Assembly (NCBI GenBank): GCA_036653535.1
Contig: JAVVTR010000024.1
Span: 1 to 36,085, forward strand
Source: JAVVTR01 sp036653535
Lineage (GTDB): Bacteria; Bacteroidota; Bacteroidia; Bacteroidales; P3
DNA length: 36,085 nucleotides
Direction: 5' to 3'
Part shown: positions 16,387 through 25,031 of the stretch, in pieces
Layout of the letters: the number at the start of each line of letters is the position of its first letter
Numbering within the stretch: position 1 is the first letter of the stretch
Notes under the pieces: model-generated
Database searches by the model: none
The model's input: only the letters and a program-made list of their open reading frames with translations
Told to the model about the DNA's origin: nothing
Translations under genes and position numbers: made by a program

Positions 16387-17805
16387 ATGGATTTTTCTCT
16401 AACCAAAGGCGCAGAAGATTTTATCAATGACGCCTATTTGGAAAGTCTCTTAACCCTGCCCGAAGATGCGGGAAGAGTAAGAGAAGTCCTATCCAAAAGC
16501 TTAGAAAAGAAAGCACTTAGCCTTGAAGAAACCGCCGTATTGCTAAGCGTAAAAAGCCCCGATTTATTAGAGGAGATTTACCAATCGGCTAGAAAGTTAA
16601 AGAGAGAGATTTATGGCAATCGTATTGTTCTCTTTGCCCCTTTATACATAGGGAATCATTGTATTAACGATTGTCAGTACTGTGGCTTTCGCCGAAGTTT
16701 AACGACGGCAGTACGGCGAACCCTAAGTGATGCAGAATTAGTACAAGAAGTACAAGAATTAGAAAAAGAGGGACACAAACGTTTAATTCTCGTCTATGGA
16801 GAATCCCCAAAATATTCTCCAGAATTTATTGCTCATACTGTAGAAATCGTATATGGCACTAAAATTGGTAATGGAGAAATACGTAGAGTAAACATTAATG
16901 CCGCACCATTAGACATAGAGGGGTTTAAAACGGTTAAAAAGGCAGGGATAGGAACCTATCAAATTTTTCAAGAAACTTATCATAAAGAAACATATAAACA
17001 TTATCATCCCCAAAATACACGTAAAGGCGACTATATGTGGCGTTTAAATTCCATGGACAGAGCTTTTATGGCAGGATGCGATGATATGGGAATAGGGGCT
17101 CTCTTTGGACTTTACGATTGGCGTTTTGAGGTTTTGGGTTTAGTAGCCCACTCTCTGCACTTACAAAAACTATTTCAGGTAGGGCCACATACTATTAGTT
17201 TCCCTCGAATACAACCAGCAGAAGGATTAAGCTTGGATTCTCGCTATCAAACTACTAACGAGCAATTTAAACAATTAGTTGCCGTATTGCGATTGGCGGT
17301 TCCTTATACGGGATTAATTATGACCGCAAGAGAATCCGCTTCTATACGCGATGAAGTTATGGAATTTGGTGTTTCTCAGATTGATGCTGGAACTCGCTTA
17401 GAAATAGGAGCCTATCACGAGAAAGAAGCAATTACCGATAAGCAGGCTTTGGAAAAGGAGCAATTTCAAATTGCAGACAACCGTACATTAGACGATGTAA
17501 TTCGTTGGCTATTAAGCAGAGATTTTATTCCTTCTTTTTGTACATCCTGCTATAGAGTAGGTAGAACCGGCGAACATTTTATGGAATATGCTATTCCTGG
17601 CTTTATAGGTAAATTTTGTACTCCTAATGCCATGATGACCCTTTCAGAATATTTAAAAGATTATGGCAGTGAGGCTACCAAAGAAGAAGGTCAACGTCTT
17701 CTTGCTAAAGAAATGGATAAAATGCCAGAAGGTGAAATTAAAAAAGAGCTAAAAGAACGTTTAGAAATGTTACGTCAAAAAGACGTTAGGGATCAGCTAT
17801 TTTAA
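16387..17805 (+). CDS. hydG: [FeFe] hydrogenase H-cluster radical SAM maturase HydG
   Basis: 472 residues, the usual HydG size. The radical SAM cluster motif CX3CX2C is Cys92-Cys96-Cys99 (HCINDCQYCGF). The C-terminal CX2CX22C motif (Cys385, Cys388, Cys411) separates HydG from ThiH and binds the second, auxiliary cluster. HydG cleaves tyrosine to p-cresol and delivers CO and cyanide on iron for the hydrogenase active site. Its usual partners HydE, HydF and the hydrogenase are not in this window, so the set must be encoded elsewhere. Its presence implies an anaerobic, hydrogen-metabolising host. Downstream, a small hairpin and a long inverted repeat separate it from the convergent deaminase gene. 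Confidence 0.96.
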   Translation: MDFSLTKGAEDFINDAYLESLLTLPEDAGRVREVLSKSLEKKALSLEETAVLLSVKSPDLLEEIYQSARKLKREIYGNRIVLFAPLYIGNHCINDCQYCGFRRSLTTAVRRTLSDAELVQEVQELEKEGHKRLILVYGESPKYSPEFIAHTVEIVYGTKIGNGEIRRVNINAAPLDIEGFKTVKKAGIGTYQIFQETYHKETYKHYHPQNTRKGDYMWRLNSMDRAFMAGCDDMGIGALFGLYDWRFEVLGLVAHSLHLQKLFQVGPHTISFPRIQPAEGLSLDSRYQTTNEQFKQLVAVLRLAVPYTGLIMTARESASIRDEVMEFGVSQIDAGTRLEIGAYHEKEAITDKQALEKEQFQIADNRTLDDVIRWLLSRDFIPSFCTSCYRVGRTGEHFMEYAIPGFIGKFCTPNAMMTLSEYLKDYGSEATKEEGQRLLAKEMDKMPEGEIKKELKERLEMLRQKDVRDQLF

Positions 17806-17812
17806 TGGTATT

Positions 17813-17840
17813 TAGCTATCTCGCATAGCATCATAGCTAT
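17813..17840 (+). terminator. weak hairpin after hydG
   Basis: TAGCTAT (17813-17819) pairs with ATAGCTA (17834-17840), 14-base loop, starting 7 bases after the hydG stop. A TTAGATTCTTT stretch follows. It is a candidate terminator, but short. Confidence 0.4.
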
Positions 17841-17855
17841 TAGATTCTTTATATT

Positions 17856-17968
17856 CCGCCCACAAAATTTCCGTAAGAGGCTTCCTTCAATTTTAAGACA
17901 AAGATTACAAAAGGTAAAAAATGTTTTAAGAGAAGAGCAAAGCAAGATAAGAGAAATTTTGTGGGCGG
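17856..17968. repeat. 113-base element bounded by a perfect 15-bp inverted repeat
   Basis: CCGCCCACAAAATTT (17856-17870) is exactly complementary to AAATTTTGTGGGCGG (17954-17968), 83 bases apart, and is followed on the plus strand by TTTTTT. It fills the gap between the convergent hydG and deaminase genes. It could be a large-loop terminator, a small structured RNA or a mobile repeat. No convincing coding frame lies between the arms. Confidence 0.75.
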
Positions 17969-18053
17969 TTTTTTAGAATTATTTTCTTTTGACAGGAAAC
18001 TTTAGACAATTTTTGGAGAGAAACTATCCTTTTGGTTTTGTGTCTAAAACCTT

Positions 18054-19130
18054 TTACTGCTGGTTGTATTGTAGTATTTCTGTGTGAAAATACTTTAATT
18101 CTATTCCCGCTATGGCAAACATTTCTTCTGATTCTGCACCAGAATGATATTTGTATTCGCAAATCACTTTCTTTATTCCACAATTAATAATTAGCATAGC
18201 ACAGGTCCTACAAGGAGTCATAGTACAATAAAGGGTGGATCCGTCTAAAGCAATTCCTCGGCGGGCTGCCTGGCAAATAGCGTTTTGTTCGGCGTGAACC
18301 GTTCTTACGCAGTGGGTAGAAATATGGCCATCATCATGTAATATTTTTCGAAAAAGATGTCCTTCCTCATCACAATGTGGTAAATGAGAGGGGGATCCCA
18401 CATAGCCAGTTACTAGAATTTGTTTGTCTTTCACAATAACACACCCGCTTTTTCCACGATCGCAAGTTGCTCTTTTAGCAACACTATGGCATAATTCCAT
18501 AAAATATTCCTCCCAGTTTGGGCGATGATTTTTTACCCTAAACATGGAAGTAGAAGAGGTACTATGACTATTTTCTATAGGAAGATTTTGTAGTACTTTA
18601 TCGACAGAAACATACAATTCTTCTATATTTCCATTATTCGACAAATGTACATCCGCCATACGCATACAAGCCAACAAGTTTTGCTTATTAGGATCCATGT
18701 TTTCCATTTCGCGTTTTTCGTTAGCTAAAAAAGTTGGATAATCAATATGGTCGGTAGAAGAACTACGTAGACGTATGCGTTCGTATCTCCATTTAGGATC
18801 TGCATCTACAGCCAAAAGAATAAAATGGCCTTTTTCTTTTAAAGATTGCACTTCGCCTATAGCACGTATGCTTTCTATAATGGCATCGCTTCCACTTGCC
18901 AAAGCCTGTTTATACAATTCATCTACAATGTAAGAGGAAGAGTGTAAAGTTCTTAATTCGTTGGCTACAAAGGTCATGGAGTCTCTGTTTAAGACCATGT
19001 TTCTATCTTGAATTTCTTTAGTAAGAAAGTCACGTACAGAAAAATAAGAAAAAGTATGCTGCTTTCTTAGATATTCCACTACGGTACCTTTTCCAGCTCC
19101 CAAGGTTCCAGTAATTCCTATAATAATCAT
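18054..19130 (-). CDS. P-loop kinase-like domain fused to a dCMP deaminase
   Basis: 358 residues. Residues 1-190 form a nucleotide-kinase-like P-loop domain: GTLGAGKGT at 8-16, then DAIIESIRAIGEVQSL (a Walker B/switch-like part) and a DADPKWRYERIRLR lid-like segment. Residues 205-350 form a zinc deaminase: His279 and Glu281 (VHAEQNA) plus Cys307 and Cys310 (TPCRTC), with the extra CDRGKSGCVIV pattern of dCMP deaminases. A dCMP deaminase makes dUMP for thymidylate synthesis. The two-domain layout is known from yeast Dcd1 and from the AvcD antiphage deaminases, although AvcD proteins are longer. Genome context (a housekeeping lipoprotein upstream) favours a metabolic role; a phage-defence role is possible but unproven. 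Confidence 0.85.
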   Translation of the reverse strand: MIIIGITGTLGAGKGTVVEYLRKQHTFSYFSVRDFLTKEIQDRNMVLNRDSMTFVANELRTLHSSSYIVDELYKQALASGSDAIIESIRAIGEVQSLKEKGHFILLAVDADPKWRYERIRLRSSSTDHIDYPTFLANEKREMENMDPNKQNLLACMRMADVHLSNNGNIEELYVSVDKVLQNLPIENSHSTSSTSMFRVKNHRPNWEEYFMELCHSVAKRATCDRGKSGCVIVKDKQILVTGYVGSPSHLPHCDEEGHLFRKILHDDGHISTHCVRTVHAEQNAICQAARRGIALDGSTLYCTMTPCRTCAMLIINCGIKKVICEYKYHSGAESEEMFAIAGIELKYFHTEILQYNQQ

Positions 19131-19163
19131 CGTATAATTTTTAATAAAAGCTAATGCAAGGAG

Positions 19164-19192
19164 ATAGTTTGTAAATTTAATTTATAAACTAT
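19164..19192. promoter_or_regulatory. hairpin between the lipoprotein and deaminase genes
   Basis: ATAGTTTGTAAAT (19164-19176) and ATTTATAAACTAT (19180-19192) form a 13-base stem with one mismatch and a 3-base loop, 34 bases upstream of the deaminase start. It is AT-only apart from three pairs; possibly a weak terminator or attenuator within the two-gene minus-strand unit. Confidence 0.5.
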
Positions 19193-19209
19193 TTATCTTT
19201 AAAGTTTTA

Positions 19210-20271
19210 CTACTTTTTGTTCTTAGAAATGGCATTTTCTTTAGAATTTATGGAGGTAGTATCCTTAGGGGTAAATACTAAACTTCGAGCTATCGCTTCC
19301 ATTTGCATAAGCAAATCACGTTTGGCTTTACGTGGAGAATAAAGATATGCATCTAACATAATTATTCTTTGTAGAGCTGTATCTACAAAAACGTAGTTTA
19401 CAAATGGACCTCCCATAAAATCTTTTTCCAATCTCCATATTCCCCGAGTTTCCATGGCATAAAGTCCATTAAAATTAATAGGTTTGGATATAGGATTTGC
19501 CTCCGGAAAACGGTCTTCTGTAGTCATATAAGAGCCTTCTCCTGGTCCTGGAACCTTGGCGCTTATTTCATTCCGTTTACGTATAATTTGTTGGAGATCA
19601 AATATAGAGAGATCTTTATAGGGGAAAATAGAAATAAGAATACCTTGTCCATATTCTTTACTTTCTTTTCTTATCCATGCAAAATCAGATTTAGAAGCTG
19701 CAAAATCGAAACCATCGGGGAAAGTTAATTTAAAACCGTATTGTTTGCTTAAACGGCTACTTACGTTTATAGCTTCCGATTTCTTAAATACTTTTTGAAT
19801 ACGCAAGTATTCCTTATCGTAAAAGGTCCAAAGAATTTGGTTTCTTTTTGCTTGAAATAAAGGATAAAAGGCTTGAGGATCGGGCACCGTAAATTTAAAG
19901 ATGGTTTGGGGAGTAGCCCAATAATTTTCTTGCATTTCCATTTTGGCTTTTTTGCTTTTATCGAATTCAACAATAAGGATATTACGATGATGTTGAAACA
20001 TTTCACTCTTATTAAACGCTTCCGGTTGAATATTGGCCAAAGTGAATAGGGGCTCTTCTTGATTTAAGCCCACTTGTGCTTGCATAAAAAAGGCTCGCAA
20101 ACTATCACCAAGGGCACTTTCGAAATAAACTTTAGGACAAACCACCATAATCTCACAGGTTTTTCCACCAGAACCAGGCAAAGTGGGAGCTTTTTTCGAA
20201 TCACAAGCAGAAAATAGAAAAGGGAATATACCCAATGCTATAATAAACGATGAAATAAAATTTTTTCTCAT
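19210..20271 (-). CDS. DUF4837 family lipoprotein
   Basis: 353 residues with a lipoprotein signal (hydrophobic 7-19, LFSAC with Cys23). The body matches what I know of the Bacteroidetes-specific DUF4837 family: an early EIMVVCP segment, a central WIRKESKEYGQGILISIFPY stretch, ETRGIWRLEKDFMGGPFVNY, and a DAYLYSPRKAKRDLLMQMEAI C-terminal helix. The function of the family is unknown; the location should be the periplasmic face of a membrane. The tail is Ser/Lys-rich. It sits 79 bases upstream of the deaminase gene on the same strand, probably cotranscribed. Confidence 0.85.
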   Translation of the reverse strand: MRKNFISSFIIALGIFPFLFSACDSKKAPTLPGSGGKTCEIMVVCPKVYFESALGDSLRAFFMQAQVGLNQEEPLFTLANIQPEAFNKSEMFQHHRNILIVEFDKSKKAKMEMQENYWATPQTIFKFTVPDPQAFYPLFQAKRNQILWTFYDKEYLRIQKVFKKSEAINVSSRLSKQYGFKLTFPDGFDFAASKSDFAWIRKESKEYGQGILISIFPYKDLSIFDLQQIIRKRNEISAKVPGPGEGSYMTTEDRFPEANPISKPINFNGLYAMETRGIWRLEKDFMGGPFVNYVFVDTALQRIIMLDAYLYSPRKAKRDLLMQMEAIARSLVFTPKDTTSINSKENAISKNKK

Positions 20272-20631
20272 AAAAGATATAGTTTAGGATCATACCATAA
20301 AATAATTATCGCAAAGAAACGACCTGCAGAGCCAATATGCTTAGGTTTGCTATGACAAGGCGATAATTTTAATCACCAAATGGATACGAAATTACAATTT
20401 AAAATAGTAGTATGCAAATTCTATAAAGGAGAAAATAAACAAGAAATCGTTTCATGGTGTGTAAACTATACTAAGAAATAGGAGATATAAGTCTTGTAGC
20501 AAACAAAATATCGAAAATAATTTTGTAGAGAAATCTAATTTCTAAGAAATGTTGGTCTGTGTTCACCGTTTGTAAAACTATACTTAGGGTTCGGGATTTG
20601 CACGAGTATAAAATTGTTTCTATTTCTTTAT
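20272..20631. other. intergenic region between divergent DUF4837 and purH genes
   Basis: About 470 bases separate the two start codons. There is a weak inverted repeat AATTATCGC (20304-20312) / GCGATAATT (20360-20368) in the leader of the lipoprotein gene. A 33-codon plus-strand frame (20380-20481) has no clear ribosome site or family and was not called. A candidate minus-strand -7 box (20319-20312, TTTCTTTG) is one base off consensus. Nothing resembles a purine riboswitch. Confidence 0.5.
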
Positions 20632-20662
20632 TTTGCGTTTTTTTTTAATTTCACTATTTTTG
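20632..20662 (+). promoter_or_regulatory. Bacteroidetes-type promoter for purH
   Basis: TTTG (20632-20635), 19-base spacer and TATTTTTG (20655-20662) match the consensus. The leader to the ATG at 20740 is about 70 bases. Confidence 0.75.
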
Positions 20663-20739
20663 CACGTCCTAAGAAACTATCTAATTCCAAAGCCTTAACG
20701 CAAAAAAACATTAGCTTTAATAAATAAAACGCCTCAACT

Positions 20740-22305
20740 ATGACCAAAAAAATCAAAACCGCTCTAATTTCTGTTTTTTCGAAAGAGGGCTTATCCTCGC
20801 TTTTGGAAACGCTAAAAGAGCAAAAAGTAAGTATTTATTCTACCGGTGGAACCTATGATTTTCTTAAAGAAAAAGGAATGGATGTACACAGCGTGGAGTC
20901 CTTAACCGGTTTTCCTTCTATTTTAGGGGGAAGAGTAAAAACACTACATCCTTTGGTATTTGGAGGCATTTTAGGGCGAAAATCTTTAGAAGAAGATCGT
21001 AATACTATGTTAGAGTATGGCATACCAGAAATAGATTTAGTGGTAGTAGACTTATATCCTTTTGAAGAAACCTTAGCCATGGGAGCCTCCGAGAAAGATA
21101 TTATAGAAAAAATAGATATAGGCGGCATTTCTTTAATTCGTGCAGCAGCTAAAAATTTTGAAGAGGTACTCATTGTACCATCTACTCAGTATTACGAACA
21201 AGCAGCCGTTTTGTTAAAGAAAAATCAGGGAGAAACTTCTATAGAAGACAGACGTTGTTTTGCTTCCTATGCTTTTAAGAAAAGTTCGGAATACGATACC
21301 TTTATTGCTAATTATTTTAAAAACACCCTTTCCCCCCAAGAGTCTTTAAACGCAACCCATGCCAACTCCACCCCAAAGAATGCTCCGGAGAATAGTCCTA
21401 AAAAGCAAAATAAAGTACTTCGTTATGGCGAAAATCCCCATCAACAAGGTGTTTTCTATGGCGACCTATCTCAATGTTTTACCCAATTGCACGGCAAAGA
21501 AATATCTTACAATAACTTATTGGATATAGATGCCGCCTTGGCCCTAATACAAGATTTCTCTAAATCCACTTTTGCTATTCTTAAACATAACAATGCCTGT
21601 GGTTTATCTACTCGGGAAAACCTATTAGAGGCTTATACCGACGCTTTGGCAGCAGATCCGGTTTCGGCTTTCGGTGGGGTGTTAATTTGCAATGATACCA
21701 TAAACAAAGAAATTGCCCAGGCAATGAATAGCCTCTTCTTTGAAGTTTTATTAGCTCCCGATTTTGAAGAGGAAGCCTTAGAAATATTACAAGGCAAAAA
21801 AAATAGAATTCTTTTACAATACCACCCTTTTAAAGCGGGAAATCCTATTATGAGATCTTGTTTAAATGGAGTTTTAGTACAAGATAGAGATACGGTTACA
21901 GAAACCGAAGAGCAAATGAAAACCGTAAGCAATACAGAAGCTACTACTCAGGAAAAAGCCGATCTACTCTTTGCAAATTATATAGTAAAACACAGTAAAT
22001 CGAATGCTATTGTTATTGTTAAAAATCAGCAACTTATATCTTCTGGAGTAGGACAAACCTCTCGTGTGGACGCCCTACGTCAAGCCATAGAAAAAGCGAA
22101 AAATTTCGGATTCGATCTTCACGGAGCAGTAGTGGCTTCCGATGCCTATTTCCCCTTTGCCGATTGTGTAGAAATATCCGATCAAGAGGGTATAAGCGCA
22201 TTTATTCAACCTGGAGGTTCCATAAGAGATAATCTTTCCATAGATTATTGTAACGAACATCATTTGAGTATGATATTTACAGGAATACGACATTTTAAAC
22301 ATTAA
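20740..22305 (+). CDS. purH: bifunctional AICAR formyltransferase / IMP cyclohydrolase
   Basis: 521 residues. The N-terminal IMP cyclohydrolase (MGS-fold) domain spans about 1-150 with STGGTYDFLKEKG, LGGRVKTLHP and EKIDIGGISLIRAAAKN. The formyltransferase domain follows with LRYGENPHQQ, the catalytic KHNNACG (Lys282-His283), DPVSAFGG and the C-terminal QPGGSIRD and TGIRHFKH signatures. It performs the last two steps of IMP synthesis. A Ser/Asn/Pro-rich linker at about 203-225 (NATHANSTPKNAPENSPKKQ) is somewhat longer than usual. It has its own promoter; mreB follows after 115 bases behind a separate promoter. Confidence 0.98.
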   Translation: MTKKIKTALISVFSKEGLSSLLETLKEQKVSIYSTGGTYDFLKEKGMDVHSVESLTGFPSILGGRVKTLHPLVFGGILGRKSLEEDRNTMLEYGIPEIDLVVVDLYPFEETLAMGASEKDIIEKIDIGGISLIRAAAKNFEEVLIVPSTQYYEQAAVLLKKNQGETSIEDRRCFASYAFKKSSEYDTFIANYFKNTLSPQESLNATHANSTPKNAPENSPKKQNKVLRYGENPHQQGVFYGDLSQCFTQLHGKEISYNNLLDIDAALALIQDFSKSTFAILKHNNACGLSTRENLLEAYTDALAADPVSAFGGVLICNDTINKEIAQAMNSLFFEVLLAPDFEEEALEILQGKKNRILLQYHPFKAGNPIMRSCLNGVLVQDRDTVTETEEQMKTVSNTEATTQEKADLLFANYIVKHSKSNAIVIVKNQQLISSGVGQTSRVDALRQAIEKAKNFGFDLHGAVVASDAYFPFADCVEISDQEGISAFIQPGGSIRDNLSIDYCNEHHLSMIFTGIRHFKH

Positions 22306-22334
22306 GCGCCAACCCCCTTTTTTGATACATTAGA

Positions 22335-22366
22335 CTTGCATATCTACATATTTTTTTCTACTTTTG
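22335..22366 (+). promoter_or_regulatory. Bacteroidetes-type promoter for mreBCD
   Basis: CTTG (22335-22338), 20-base spacer and TACTTTTG (22359-22366) give a near-consensus promoter, 55 bases before the ATG at 22421. Confidence 0.7.
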
Positions 22367-22420
22367 AGCTCTACTTTTGCCAAACATTCAAAATGTAGCA
22401 AATTATTAATTTATAAGCAA

Positions 22421-23443
22421 ATGGGTCTTTTTTCATTTATGACACGAGAAATTGCAATTGATCTTGGTACGGCTAATACTGTTATTATATATAACGATAA
22501 GGTAGTAGTGGATGAACCATCTATTATAGCGATGGACCAAAATACGGGCAAAGTTTTAGCCGTAGGAAAATATGCTATGATGATGCATGGTAAAACCCCC
22601 GATAATATAAGGACTATACGTCCTATGAAAGATGGGGTTATTGCTGATTTTCAAGCTACGGAAAATCTAATGCGCGAATTAATTAAAATGGTTCCCGTCA
22701 AAAAGTCCTTATTCCCTCCAGTTTTAAAAATGGTTATCTGTATTCCATCTGGAATTACAGAAGTAGAAGAGAGAGCGGTGCGAGATTCTGCCGAACAGGC
22801 AGGAGCAAGGGATGTGCGTTTAATACACGAACCCATGGCTGCTGCCATAGGCATAGGTTTAAATGTATTGGAACCTCATGGAAACATGATTGTAGATATA
22901 GGCGGGGGAACCAGCGAAATTGCAGTTATTGCCTTGGGGGGTATCGTTAGTAACAAATCTATTCGTATTGCCGGAGATGATTTTAATCAAGATATAAAAG
23001 AATATATGCGTAAACGGCATAATATTAGTATTGGAGATTATACTGCCGAAAAAATAAAAATAGAAGTAGGAGCAGCCTTACCTGAATTAGATAATCCACC
23101 GGAAGATTTTGCAGTGCAAGGGCGAGATATGCTAACAGGTATTCCAAAAGAAATAGTAGTAAATTATGTGGAAATAGCGCAAGCTTTAGACCGGTCCATA
23201 CTAAAAATTGAAGCCGCTGTGCTCAACGCATTAGAAATGACTCCTCCTGAACTTTCGGCAGATATTTTTAAAACGGGTATTTATTTAGCTGGCGGAGGAT
23301 CTCTTTTACGTGGTTTAGATAAGCGTTTGGCTTCCAAAACTAAATTACCAGTTCATCTTGCTGAAGATCCTTTGCGTGCCGTTGCTAGAGGAACAGGAAT
23401 TGCATTGAAAAATTTCGATAAATTTACTTTCCTCATCAAATAA
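22421..23443 (+). CDS. mreB: rod shape-determining protein MreB
   Basis: 340 residues from the ATG at 22421 (MGLFSFMTREIAIDLGTANT); a longer frame begins at a TTG inside the promoter and is not real. The actin-fold motifs are complete: AIDLGTANT (phosphate 1), HEPMAAAIGIGL, MIVDIGGGTSEIAVI (phosphate 2), and YLAGGGSLLRGLD (adenosine). The FSF segment at the N-terminus fits the membrane-binding loop or helix of MreB. It forms filaments that guide lateral cell-wall synthesis. It is the first gene of mreBCD; a 136-base gap with a hairpin separates it from mreC. Confidence 0.98.
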   Translation: MGLFSFMTREIAIDLGTANTVIIYNDKVVVDEPSIIAMDQNTGKVLAVGKYAMMMHGKTPDNIRTIRPMKDGVIADFQATENLMRELIKMVPVKKSLFPPVLKMVICIPSGITEVEERAVRDSAEQAGARDVRLIHEPMAAAIGIGLNVLEPHGNMIVDIGGGTSEIAVIALGGIVSNKSIRIAGDDFNQDIKEYMRKRHNISIGDYTAEKIKIEVGAALPELDNPPEDFAVQGRDMLTGIPKEIVVNYVEIAQALDRSILKIEAAVLNALEMTPPELSADIFKTGIYLAGGGSLLRGLDKRLASKTKLPVHLAEDPLRAVARGTGIALKNFDKFTFLIK

Positions 23444-23452
23444 AACTTATAC

Positions 23453-23503
23453 CCCAAATTTATTTTATTTCCTTCCATAAAGGATGTTTAAAATAAGTTT
23501 GGG
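23453..23503 (+). promoter_or_regulatory. strong stem-loop between mreB and mreC
   Basis: CCCAAATTTATTTTA (23453-23467) pairs with TAAAATAAGTTTGGG (23489-23503), 15 pairs including one G-U, with an inner CCTT/AAGG stem. It begins 10 bases after the mreB stop and is followed by ATTTTAAAAG. It may be a terminator or partial attenuator that lowers mreCD relative to mreB, or an RNA-stability element. Confidence 0.7.
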
Positions 23504-23579
23504 ATTTTAAAAGCATGAACAGTATAAATATTTTCTCTTGCCCTATACCATTGTACTGTTTTCATAAATTTCTTTATCT

Positions 23580-24419
23580 ATGAAAACAGTATTAGATATT
23601 TTAAGGCATAATTTATACCTTTTGATTTTCTTTATATTAGAATTTTTTTCTTTACTTCTATTCTTTCGCTATAATCATTATCAAAGTACACAATTTTACA
23701 CCCTTTGTACAGAAATAAACGGATATATGCAAAACATAGGGGAGGATTATCGTCACTATTGGATGATAAAAGATGATAATGCTGCTTTACAAGAAGAAAA
23801 TGCACAACTAAGAGCACAAATTGCAACTTCTTATTTTTCGGCGGTTCACCCTATAAATTCTTCGCTTTACGATACGGTATTTCAACAAATGTACACCTAC
23901 ATTCCCTCTACCGTGCTAAGCAATTCGGTAGATCTTCGTAATAATCATTTGATTTTAGATGCAGGCAAAGATGCGGGGGTTGCTCCTGGTATGGCCGTTA
24001 TTTCTCCCAACGGCATTGTAGGTATTGTAGAAAGAGTATCCGAACATTTTTGTTCTGTTATTTCGGTACTACATTCTCAAAGTCGAGTTAGTGTACGTTT
24101 GGCATCCAGTATTTATAGCGGATCCCTCCATTGGGATGGCCTAAATTATAACGAAGCCCTGCTGACGGATATTCCATCTCACGTACAAGTGAAAGAAGGA
24201 GAAACCGTAATAACCAGTGGATTTTCTTTGGCTTATCCCGCTGGAATTACCGTAGGATTTGTAAAGGAAATATTGCCCATTAATGGAGAGGATTTTTATA
24301 CTTTAAAAATTACGTTTAGTGAAGATTATAAACGGCTACACAAGGTATATATCGTAAAAAATCTTTATAAAAGAGAAATAGATGCCTTGGAAGAAGGCCA
24401 TGCTCTCACCGAAGAATAA
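23580..24419 (+). CDS. mreC: rod shape-determining protein MreC
   Basis: 279 residues. One N-terminal membrane segment (about residues 10-30, LYLLIFFILEFFSLLLFF), then a coiled coil (about 55-85, DDNAALQEENAQLRAQI) and two beta domains with the family motifs DAGKDAGVAPGMAVISPNGIVG and VITSGFSLAYPAGITVGFV. It links MreB to the periplasmic elongasome enzymes. The mreD gene follows after 21 bases. Confidence 0.95.
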   Translation: MKTVLDILRHNLYLLIFFILEFFSLLLFFRYNHYQSTQFYTLCTEINGYMQNIGEDYRHYWMIKDDNAALQEENAQLRAQIATSYFSAVHPINSSLYDTVFQQMYTYIPSTVLSNSVDLRNNHLILDAGKDAGVAPGMAVISPNGIVGIVERVSEHFCSVISVLHSQSRVSVRLASSIYSGSLHWDGLNYNEALLTDIPSHVQVKEGETVITSGFSLAYPAGITVGFVKEILPINGEDFYTLKITFSEDYKRLHKVYIVKNLYKREIDALEEGHALTEE

Positions 24420-24440
24420 AATAAGGAGAGATAAAGTAAA

Positions 24441-24953
24441 ATGCAAACACTTATTTGGAAAAATATAATACGATTTTTGTTTCTTGTTATTTTGCAGGGA
24501 ATGGCTTTGACTCAATTTCCTATTCCTGGCAATTTACAAGTTTTTATCTATATCCTTTTTATTCTCCTCTTGCCTTATCAAACGCCAAACAGTATATTGC
24601 TTATTCTTAGTTTCCTATTAGGTTTTTGCATAGATTTTTTTACAGGAACCATAGGTTTACATACCGCTACTTGCACTTTTATGGGATTTTGTAGAATATT
24701 GTATTTTAAGGCGCACGAAGCAGGCCCTCACGAAAATGAATTACAAGGGACTCCAGGAAGTTGTCGTATGGGACGTGGTAATTTTATATGGTATTGTATT
24801 CTTCTTATTGTTTGTCACCATGTTTTCTTTTTCCTTTTGGAGGCATTTTCCTTTAGACATATTTTATACACCTTATGGCTTATAATAGGAAGTAGTATTC
24901 TTACTTTTTTAGCGGTTATGATTGCACTTTCTGTTTTTCGTAGTAAAGAATAA
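24441..24953 (+). CDS. mreD: rod shape-determining protein MreD
   Basis: 170 residues, almost entirely hydrophobic, with about five membrane segments. The FLLGFCIDFFTGTIGLHTATCTFMGF stretch is the characteristic MreD region. A polar loop at about 94-112 (HEAGPHENELQGTPGS) interrupts the segments. It is the inner-membrane partner of MreC. The usual downstream genes mrdA (PBP2) and rodA are not next to it here; the metal locus follows. Confidence 0.9.
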   Translation: MQTLIWKNIIRFLFLVILQGMALTQFPIPGNLQVFIYILFILLLPYQTPNSILLILSFLLGFCIDFFTGTIGLHTATCTFMGFCRILYFKAHEAGPHENELQGTPGSCRMGRGNFIWYCILLIVCHHVFFFLLEAFSFRHILYTLWLIIGSSILTFLAVMIALSVFRSKE

Positions 24954-25031
24954 AATAGTATTAGCAATGAATAAGATAATGTGGAAAAGGGACCTATTTT
25001 ACATATTATCTATGGTTTTTAAATATTTTAC

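Noticed and set aside
16387..17805. ThiH (thiamine synthesis) instead of HydG
   Set aside because: The C-terminal CX2CX22C cluster motif and the length are those of HydG, and no thi genes are adjacent.
17926..18183. 85-residue minus-strand frame next to the deaminase gene
   Set aside because: It overlaps the deaminase gene's 3' end in another frame and has no protein-like features; treated as a shadow.
19131..19209. An AvcI-like small RNA upstream of the AvcD-like deaminase
   Set aside because: Only 79 bases separate the two genes, too short for the known AvcI type of RNA; only a simple AT-rich hairpin is present.
20380..20481. Small 33-codon frame between the DUF4837 and purH genes
   Set aside because: No ribosome site, no promoter box at a sensible distance and no recognisable features.
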